Source: Candidatus Hydrogenedentota bacterium (GTDB taxonomy: Bacteria > Hydrogenedentota > Hydrogenedentia > Hydrogenedentales > SCBR16-9). From it: a DNA stretch of 10,593 bases. The notes under the pieces were generated by a model. It did no database searches and was not told where the DNA came from. It saw nothing but the letters and a program-made list of their open reading frames with translations. A program made the position numbers and the translations under genes. Positions 1 to 5,284 of this stretch are shown piece after piece; position 1 is the first letter of the stretch, and each line of letters starts with the position of its first letter. The stretch spans positions 1 to 10,593 of the forward strand of contig SKJD01000267.1 in NCBI GenBank assembly GCA_007116095.1, written 5' to 3'.

Positions 1-50
1 CGACAAAACTCCTGCGCCGTTCTCCCACAACCCGCACAGGCCAGGCCAGC

Positions 51-1445
51 ATGATAAGCAGTATTTTAGTACCAACCCTGATTTGTGTTTTAAGCGCCTC
101 TCCCGAATTGCACGTGCAATCGCTTGAAGTCCGCGACGATATCTGGGACATCACCGTGGCGGACCTGAACAGCGATGGACATCAGGACCTCCTGTTACTG
201 ACTTGCGACCCGGATGCAAAGCCGATGCGGAAGACACTCCATGTCTTTCTCGGCGCTGCCACAGGGCAATTCCCCGATAAACCCGATATAAGCCTACATC
301 TCCCCCCTGAAATCAGCGTTCTATTCGTATCGGAAAGCCACGGTGACGCCTTGCCGGCTGTTCTGGCAGGCGATAGCCAGGGCTTTCAAGTCTACCACTA
401 TGACGAAGGCGCTTTGGAGGCTGGCGAGCATCTGTCCATCCCCAGCATTCTTCCAGACAACGCCCGGGAACCGCTCTTTCTGAACGGCATTGTCCGTGAC
501 TGGACGGGAGATGGCTCGAAGGAATGGTTGTTGCCCCAAAGCGATGGCTATTCCCTTCACTGGGGTGAAGAGCAAGTTGCTTTTATCGATTGTGATGTAG
601 TGACCCAAGTCCGGCAATCCGGCAGCATGAGCATTTCCTATCATCACCCGGAATATATCCTCTTCGATATAGACGCGACACCCAACCCCGCCATCGCCTT
701 TATGTATCCGGAGGAAATCGAGTTTGCCTATGGCCCGGATTGGTCCCAACGCCACCGCATCAGCATCCCCGGCCTGAATCGGGAGCAATACCGCAGCCAT
801 ACGGCCTTACGCGACCTGAATGGCAATGGCCTGCCCGATCTCATCGTGACCGAGATGGAAGGCACGGTCAGTATGGACTCCACTACACGGGTTTACCTGG
901 CTGAATCGCCCTTTGTCTATCCCACCACCCCCTCCACCACGATTGAAAACAGGGGCTCCGTTGCGGCGCCGTTTTTCTATGATCTGGACGCTTCCGGGAC
1001 CCTGGACGCCCTGGTGGTAAGTGTACCTTTCGGCCCCCGGAACCTGATGAACTACTTTTTCCGCAAGCGGGTGAGCGTAAATATTGAGGCCTATCGACTT
1101 CTGGATGGCCGTTTCGAGGATCGCCCCTCTTCCGATAGCTCCCTCAGTATGGACGCGCCCGAAGGACGGGGACGCCCCGCCTACACCATGGGCGATTTCA
1201 GCGGCAATGGCTCCATGGATGTCGCCTATGCCGAATCCGCCGACAGCCTGGCCATTCACTTCGGTCGGGACGGTGAACTGATTGGCAGCCGTCCCGATGC
1301 TACGGCTACACTGCCGACGACCATGGGCGAGGTCCGCCTGCATGACATTACCGGAAACGGCGGGGAAGACATCCTGCTCTTCCACCCCGACAGCGCCTAC
1401 AGCAAACAGGTGCAGGTGATCACTTTCCGTACGAATGGAAAGTGA
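51..1445 (+). CDS. Exported FG-GAP/VCBS-like repeat protein (start uncertain)
   Basis: The 464-residue product has a hydrophobic N-terminus (about residues 2-16) ending in SAS, like a signal peptide but without the usual positive charge before it. Six calcium-loop repeats of the type D-x-[ND]-x-[DN]-G-x-x-D follow, near residues 38-46 (DLNSDGHQD), 150-157 (DWTGDGSK), 255-263 (DLNGNGLPD), 311-319 (DLDASGTLD), 382-390 (DFSGNGSMD) and 432-440 (DITGNGGED), each followed by hydrophobic strand residues. This spacing is typical of integrin-alpha-like beta-propeller blades (FG-GAP/VCBS families), which are usually extracellular or periplasmic. The substrate or partner cannot be read from the sequence. 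No clear Shine-Dalgarno site precedes ATG 51, and the same frame is open, with Lys/Arg-rich codons, to the left edge. The true start may therefore lie outside the window, or the signal peptide may begin earlier. The next gene is 217 bases away, so this may end its transcription unit. Confidence 0.82.
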   Translation: MISSILVPTLICVLSASPELHVQSLEVRDDIWDITVADLNSDGHQDLLLLTCDPDAKPMRKTLHVFLGAATGQFPDKPDISLHLPPEISVLFVSESHGDALPAVLAGDSQGFQVYHYDEGALEAGEHLSIPSILPDNAREPLFLNGIVRDWTGDGSKEWLLPQSDGYSLHWGEEQVAFIDCDVVTQVRQSGSMSISYHHPEYILFDIDATPNPAIAFMYPEEIEFAYGPDWSQRHRISIPGLNREQYRSHTALRDLNGNGLPDLIVTEMEGTVSMDSTTRVYLAESPFVYPTTPSTTIENRGSVAAPFFYDLDASGTLDALVVSVPFGPRNLMNYFFRKRVSVNIEAYRLLDGRFEDRPSSDSSLSMDAPEGRGRPAYTMGDFSGNGSMDVAYAESADSLAIHFGRDGELIGSRPDATATLPTTMGEVRLHDITGNGGEDILLFHPDSAYSKQVQVITFRTNGK

Positions 1446-1549
1446 CCTTAAGCCAGAGGTTCCCGCACCGCCATGACCAAAGCGGCTACAGCATTCCATG
1501 TGGCCAGTTTATAAGGCAATGCGCCTGCATCCCCCGCGAACGCAACAAA

Positions 1550-1603
1550 ATTACTGTGTATACCTGGTTTCGATTTTTTACTCTTTATCAGGTACACTGT
1601 AAT
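1550..1603. repeat. Imperfect inverted repeat upstream of the phosphoesterase gene
   Basis: The left arm is ATTACTGTGTATACCTG (1550-1566) and the right arm is CAGGTACACTGTAAT (1589-1603). The reverse complement of the right arm, ATTACAGTGTACCTG, differs from the left arm by one substitution and a two-base TA insertion. The 22-base spacer is T-rich. The right arm contains TGTAAT (1598-1603), a possible -10 box, with TTTACT (1577-1582) 15 bases upstream as a weak -35. The structure could be an operator, a promoter-associated repeat or a weak hairpin. It is not followed by a T run, so it is not a typical intrinsic terminator for the upstream gene. Confidence 0.45.
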
Positions 1604-1662
1604 CAGTACTTTCGTAATTCATTCCTGAAATAAAACTATTGCAACGTAGGAACAGAGGTATC

Positions 1663-2505
1663 ATGGCTTTCACAAGACGGCAATTCTTTGGTTTTATTGG
1701 GCTGATTGGCTTGAACTCCTGTGCACGGACCGGACTGGACAAAGTGGACATTTCCAGACTCAAGCCGGATATCTCCGTGCCGCGTATTGGTCAGAGCAAA
1801 AAATACAGCTTTGTCACCATCAACGACACCCACTTGACCAATGCCCGCAGTGTAGCAATCGTCAACCGTGCGGTTAACGACATCAACGAAATCGAAGACC
1901 TCGCCTTTGTCGTGGCGTTGGGCGACATCGCAAACGACGCCGAAGTATCCGCGTTCCGTCTGGCGCAGCAGGCCTTCGAACGTCTGGAAGTGCCTTGTTG
2001 GGCGGTTCCCGGAAACCATGATTATGGCAGCAATCCCGCCACCTCACTCAACAACTACCTGCAATATTTTGAAGAAGCGGAGTGGCGTGAACGTCGAGGC
2101 GATTGGGTTTTTATCGGATTCAATTCCTGCGATGAACAGGAATATCAGGATGTCATGGTTCCACAGTATCGTCTGGACTGGTTGGCGCATGAATTGGAGC
2201 GGATCAACCCGGAGCGTCCCATTGCCCTGCTGACACACCATCCGCTGAACCCGAACACCGCCCGCTATCGCTTGGTAAATGCCGAGGATATTCTTGCGCT
2301 CTTCGAGGGACACAATTTGCGCCTGGTAAGCTCGGGCCATTTCCATGGGAACCAGATTGAGGAACGGGACGGTGTTCTTTTTATGACTACGGCCTGCTGC
2401 GCGACAACCCGCGACAATATGGACGGCACCCCGGAAAAAGGCTATCGTGTCTATCATGTCGATGGCGAATCCATCAGCCACGAATTTATCACCGTGCAGG
2501 CTTAA
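1663..2505 (+). CDS. Tat-signal calcineurin-like metallophosphoesterase (probable lipoprotein)
   Basis: The 280-residue product has all five motif blocks of the calcineurin-like phosphoesterase superfamily: D55-x-H57 (NDTHL), G87-D88 with N91 (GDIAND), GNHD at 117-120, H192 (LLTHHP) and GHFH at 225-228. These normally bind two metal ions and hydrolyse phosphate mono- or diesters; the arrangement resembles the CpdA/Icc type, but the substrate is not deducible. The N-terminus carries TRRQFFGFIG, a twin-arginine signal, followed by LNSC with Cys20, a near-lipobox. This predicts folded export by Tat and possible lipid anchoring. ATG 1663 was chosen because GAGG (1655-1658) lies four bases before it and the Tat motif begins directly after; a TTG at 1639 is in frame but lacks such a site. 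The methyltransferase gene follows 43 bases later, so the two are probably cotranscribed. Confidence 0.9.
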   Translation: MAFTRRQFFGFIGLIGLNSCARTGLDKVDISRLKPDISVPRIGQSKKYSFVTINDTHLTNARSVAIVNRAVNDINEIEDLAFVVALGDIANDAEVSAFRLAQQAFERLEVPCWAVPGNHDYGSNPATSLNNYLQYFEEAEWRERRGDWVFIGFNSCDEQEYQDVMVPQYRLDWLAHELERINPERPIALLTHHPLNPNTARYRLVNAEDILALFEGHNLRLVSSGHFHGNQIEERDGVLFMTTACCATTRDNMDGTPEKGYRVYHVDGESISHEFITVQA

Positions 2506-2548
2506 AAGTACCCGTTTTGCTCGCTGAACTCATGGGGAATCCAATTCT

Positions 2549-3568
2549 GTGTCGCAAACCGGCTTTGAATCCTTACTACAGTACCGGGACGCCATCTACG
2601 CGCCCGACTTGCTGGTCTGCGCCGTTACCCATCTCGACCTGGTGACGCTTTTATCCAGAGAGGCGCTGAACTTCGAAGGCATATGCCAGAACTGCGCGAC
2701 GTATCCCCGCCCCACCGCTGTGATGTTGACACTCCTTCGTGCTATGAACATCCTCGAGCGGGAAAACGGACGCTACCGCCCTACGCCAGCCGCGCAACGT
2801 TACCTCAACGCCAACAGCCCGGATAGTCTGGTTCCTTATTACCGCTCAATTCAGAACCGACCACAATGCCTGGAATTTTTCGAGGTATTGAAAAGCGGCA
2901 AGCCCGCCGGTTGGAGCAGTAAAAAGGACGGCGCTGACTGGTTGAGCGCCATGCAGGCCCCGGATTTTGCCCAGGCCTTTACGGACGCCATGGACAGTCG
3001 GGGCAAAATCTTGGCAGAAGCGCTGGCGGAAGCGTTGCCCATGTCGTCTCACAGCAGGCTCCTGGACATCGCCGGGGGCTCTGGAATCTACGCCTGTAAG
3101 ATGGTTGATCGGCACCCCCACATGCAGGCGACTATCCTGGAAATACCACCCGTGGATGCCGTAGCACAGCAATCCATCAAGGACAAGGGCTTCGCCGGAC
3201 GGGTGTCTGTTCAAATGGGGGACATGTTTCAGGCACTGCCCGAGGGTTATGATGTCCACCTCTTTGCCAACGTCTTTCACGACTGGGCCTTGGATAACCT
3301 GCACAAACTGGCTCAGAACGCTTACTCGGCCTTACCTCCCCAGGGCTGTATTCTCGTTTTTGACGCCCATCTCAATACTGACAAAGACGGTCCCTTGTCG
3401 GTAGCCGCTTATTCGTGTCTCCTGATGCATTCCACCCTGGGCCGTTGTTACGGTGAAACAGAAATTACCGAAACCCTATGCGAAACCGGCTTTAGGGACT
3501 GCTCCATACTCCCCATAGCAGCCGACCGCAGCGCCATCCTCGGCTTTAAGCAAGACGCCCAATTGTAA
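2549..3568 (+). CDS. SAM-dependent O-methyltransferase, family 2 (hydroxyindole/COMT-like)
   Basis: The 339-residue protein has the two-part layout of Methyltransf_2 enzymes. The N-terminal helical/winged-helix dimerisation part covers about residues 10-90, and the catalytic Rossmann domain starts near 168. Motif I is LLDIAGGSGIYA (171-182) and binds S-adenosylmethionine. An acidic residue at the end of strand 2 is E198, GDMF at 224-227 is the adenine-side acidic motif, and NVFHDW (241-246) carries the His (H244) that acts as general base in plant and bacterial relatives. All core residues are present, so it is likely active, methylating a hydroxyl of a small molecule that cannot be identified here. 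The start is GTG 2549, preceded by GGGGA at 2534-2538; the nearby ATG at 2532 is out of frame. No clear terminator follows the stop. Confidence 0.88.
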   Translation: MSQTGFESLLQYRDAIYAPDLLVCAVTHLDLVTLLSREALNFEGICQNCATYPRPTAVMLTLLRAMNILERENGRYRPTPAAQRYLNANSPDSLVPYYRSIQNRPQCLEFFEVLKSGKPAGWSSKKDGADWLSAMQAPDFAQAFTDAMDSRGKILAEALAEALPMSSHSRLLDIAGGSGIYACKMVDRHPHMQATILEIPPVDAVAQQSIKDKGFAGRVSVQMGDMFQALPEGYDVHLFANVFHDWALDNLHKLAQNAYSALPPQGCILVFDAHLNTDKDGPLSVAAYSCLLMHSTLGRCYGETEITETLCETGFRDCSILPIAADRSAILGFKQDAQL

Positions 3569-3623
3569 TTATTATCATTTTTTGGGTATAAAGGGAATTG
3601 AGGGGAACTAATCTTCACCCCTA

Positions 3624-3633
3624 TATGGCCATA
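3624..3633. promoter_or_regulatory. 10-bp perfect palindrome next to the promoter candidate
   Basis: TATGGCCATA is a perfect palindrome. It sits four bases upstream of an extended -10 box, in the space between where the -35 and -10 elements would be. That is a usual place for a repressor operator, but a 10-bp palindrome can also occur by chance. Confidence 0.3.
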
Positions 3634-3637
3634 CGTG

Positions 3638-3646
3638 TGCTATAAT
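3638..3646 (+). promoter_or_regulatory. Extended -10 promoter candidate
   Basis: TGCTATAAT is a perfect extended -10 element (TGn followed by consensus TATAAT). The position where a -35 box would lie (about 3618-3623) reads CCCCTA and does not match the consensus, which extended -10 promoters tolerate. Initiation would be near 3653, giving a leader of about 280-310 bases before the leader ORF and the first sugar-transferase gene. Confidence 0.45.
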
Positions 3647-3843
3647 GATTGCAAGAGGGAATTTTTGCTACCATATCCACGTATATGTTGGGAACATGTT
3701 TCCATGCTGTAATGCGCCACGAATAACCCCAAGTAAATATTGCTTCTGCCCAGCATTTAGGGCGATTTGCACAATACTTGAATTCCATGCATTGACTACT
3801 AATACGTTGGTAAAGTGAATTAAGCGAGACAGCATGTCGATCC

Positions 3844-3874
3844 ACATCCTCACCTGCCGCGCAGATGAGGATGT
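3844..3874. promoter_or_regulatory. Strong 31-nt hairpin in the leader
   Basis: ACATCCTCA (3844-3852) pairs with TGAGGATGT (3866-3874), nine base pairs. After one C/A mismatch, CTGC (3854-3857) pairs with GCAG (3861-3864) around a three-base CGC loop. The total is 13 pairs in 31 bases, well beyond what is expected by chance at one place. No T run follows on either strand, so it is not an ordinary intrinsic terminator. It may be an RNA regulatory structure, an RNase or protein binding site, or a DNA operator. Confidence 0.5.
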
Positions 3875-3920
3875 ACACGGATTTGGGGAATGGGTATTGC
3901 ATTCTTTTTCACTTTACATA

Positions 3921-3936
3921 ATGAAGGGGACTTCAT
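3921..3936 (+). promoter_or_regulatory. Hairpin that would sequester a Shine-Dalgarno site
   Basis: ATGAAG (3921-3926) is the exact reverse complement of CTTCAT (3931-3936), with the four-base loop GGGA. The sequence AAGGGGA inside it is the only good ribosome-binding site close to the following ATG at 3935, whose first two bases are also in the stem. If folded in mRNA, it would restrain initiation at the leader ORF. Confidence 0.4.
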
Positions 3937-3967
3937 GTTGCTGAGAGGGTGGTTAGCACAACGATGA
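3935..3967 (+). CDS. Possible 10-codon leader peptide coupled to the sugar-transferase-like gene
   Basis: ATG 3935 opens a frame encoding MLLRGWLAQR, ending at TGA 3965-3967. AGGGGA (3925-3930) lies four to five bases upstream, a better-placed Shine-Dalgarno site than any serving the long downstream ORF. The stop overlaps the downstream start in the pattern ATGA (3964-3967), the usual arrangement for translational coupling. The peptide has no runs of a single amino acid that would suggest amino-acid attenuation. A frame this short can arise by chance, and no protein-level evidence is available from the sequence. Confidence 0.35.
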   Translation: MLLRGWLAQR

Positions 3968-5277
3968 TGTCTTTTGCTGCAAAACATGGCTTTTTTCTGG
4001 CATGTATCCGGGCGCTCATGGACATGGGCTGTATTGCGCTCGGTTATCTGCTTGCCGTGCTCTGCCAATCCACAACTGGAAGCAGTACGCGCGAAACCCT
4101 CCTGGAAATGTGGCCGTATCTCGCTGCTTACGTTGTCGTATGGGCATTGGTAGCGGATCAACAGCTCTTCCACACCCGCCGCAGTGAATCTCTGGTGAGT
4201 TTGCTCTTCTCCCTGGTGCGCGCCTATATAACCACCTTTTTCTTCACTGCTTTCTTGCTTTCCCTGTTTCTATCCCCTGATTTCGATCGGCTGTTCTTTC
4301 TGCTCCTGACCATTTTCGCCCTGGTAACCTTGCTGAGTTTCCGGCTTACCCTGGGACTCAGCCTGAGCAAATTGCGCCGCCTGGGTTTTAGCACCCAACG
4401 CATCATCATCATCGGCGCCAATGAGCGCGCAGCCCATCTTGTGCAAATTTTTCATGCCAACGAACAATATGGCTACCATATCGAAGGATTTCTGGAAGAC
4501 AACCCCGAACGCCGACGAATTCTGGAGCGGCATGGCCTCTCCTACCTGGGACGTGTCGATGATCTCGAGCAATTGCTTCTGGAACGGGTTATTGATCGCA
4601 TTTACGTAGCGCTACCCGTTCGCTCCCAATACGAAGTCGTGCGGAGTATCACCAATTTGTGTGAAGGCATCGGGGTCCCTGTACGTTTCATCGCCGATTT
4701 TTTCCCACTTGGCGTACTGACGCCTAATCTGAACAGTTTGAAAGATATCCCCCTCCTTTCATTGACCTATGAACCAGAGTTTCAAACCCGCTATGTATTG
4801 CGGCGTATGGCCGATCAGTTGTCTGCGTGCATCCTGCTATTATTCTTGTCACCGCTATTTTTTATCATCGCATTGCTCATCAAACTGGAATCGGGCGGTC
4901 CGGTGTTCTGCCGTTGCTGGAGCGAGAAGCAAAACGGAGCCATGTTCCAACTCATTCGCTTCCAGGTATTGAAAGAACCGGTTATGCTGCTCCACGGCGA
5001 GGAAGTCGCGCTGAGCGAAGTCCCCATTCCTGGCATCAAGCAGCCCAACAATGCGACTAATCGCTATGAGGAAGCGGAACTCTCAGCAGAAAATTTGACC
5101 CGAATCGGGCGCTGGATTCGTCGTAATGGGCTGGAAGATTTACCCCAGTTACTTAACGTCATGCAAGGACACATTGTTTTGTCGGGCTCACACCGTTGGC
5201 GCAGCCATCGCGCCACGCAAAAAACAAATTCCGACAAAGAGGCAGCCAAGCAACTGGGTGCAGAATTCACAGGGTAA
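3964..5277 (+). CDS. Degenerate, truncated polyprenyl-phosphate sugar-1-phosphate transferase paralogue
   Basis: The 437-residue protein aligns almost without gaps with its downstream neighbour over the first 310 residues. It has four membrane segments (about 11-34, 49-65, 85-103, 109-130), a Rossmann-like CoA_binding_3-type domain (IIIIGAN at 147-153, ALPVRSQYE at 216-224, IADFFP at 243-248), and a fifth membrane helix (287-307). After that the catalytic Bac_transf domain is eroded. KFRSM becomes RFQVL (332-336), the catalytic Asp-Glu pair becomes Glu391-Asp392, and VGPRP becomes SGSHR (407-411). The last 70 or so residues, including the PGMTGLWQVSGR block, are missing. No alternative frame restores these blocks, so this is not a single frameshift. 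The frame itself is uninterrupted. I infer a non-catalytic partner or regulator of the next gene's product, or an early pseudogene. ATG 3964 was chosen for its ATGA overlap with the leader ORF; GTG 3949 and ATG 3967 are alternatives. The next gene starts eight bases after its stop. Confidence 0.85.
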   Translation: MMSFAAKHGFFLACIRALMDMGCIALGYLLAVLCQSTTGSSTRETLLEMWPYLAAYVVVWALVADQQLFHTRRSESLVSLLFSLVRAYITTFFFTAFLLSLFLSPDFDRLFFLLLTIFALVTLLSFRLTLGLSLSKLRRLGFSTQRIIIIGANERAAHLVQIFHANEQYGYHIEGFLEDNPERRRILERHGLSYLGRVDDLEQLLLERVIDRIYVALPVRSQYEVVRSITNLCEGIGVPVRFIADFFPLGVLTPNLNSLKDIPLLSLTYEPEFQTRYVLRRMADQLSACILLLFLSPLFFIIALLIKLESGGPVFCRCWSEKQNGAMFQLIRFQVLKEPVMLLHGEEVALSEVPIPGIKQPNNATNRYEEAELSAENLTRIGRWIRRNGLEDLPQLLNVMQGHIVLSGSHRWRSHRATQKTNSDKEAAKQLGAEFTG

Positions 5278-5284
5278 TCAAATC

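Larger units (their letters stand above)
3569..3934. other. AT-rich non-coding region before the sugar-transferase pair
   Basis: No convincing protein gene lies here on either strand, although short frames exist (see rejected items). The stretch is visibly richer in A and T than the genes around it. It holds a promoter candidate, a palindrome and two hairpins, listed separately. It also holds a minor GCCC/GGGC stem (3748-3751 with 3760-3763) and the near-palindrome AACATGTT inside GGGAACATGTTTCC. I see no recognisable riboswitch class, tRNA, insertion-sequence end or ops/JUMPstart element. The simplest reading is a long 5' untranslated leader plus promoter for the downstream polysaccharide genes. 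Confidence 0.5.

Noticed and set aside
807..1499. Long minus-strand frame opposite the FG-GAP gene, and similar frames opposite or inside the other genes
   Set aside because: They are shadows of strong coding frames. They show no motifs, and codon composition follows the real genes.
3621..3902. Minus-strand frame of 93 codons, Cys- and Trp-containing, in the leader region
   Set aside because: It has no ribosome-binding site, no recognisable motif and an unlikely composition, and it overlaps the hairpin and promoter candidate. It reads as a chance frame.
3834..3944. Plus-strand 36-codon frame starting MSIHILTCRADEDVHG
   Set aside because: There is no good ribosome-binding site and no resemblance to a known small protein. 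It runs through both hairpins, so the hairpin structure is the simpler explanation.
3569..3960. c-di-GMP or other known riboswitch in the leader before the polysaccharide genes
   Set aside because: I looked for the conserved GEMM core and other familiar aptamer motifs and did not see them. Only a covariance-model search could exclude divergent members.
5219..5225. AAAAAAC slippery heptamer near the end of the truncated paralogue
   Set aside because: It is out of phase for a -1 shift in this gene, and a -1 shift would not lead into the frame of the next gene. A designed fusion of the two is unlikely.
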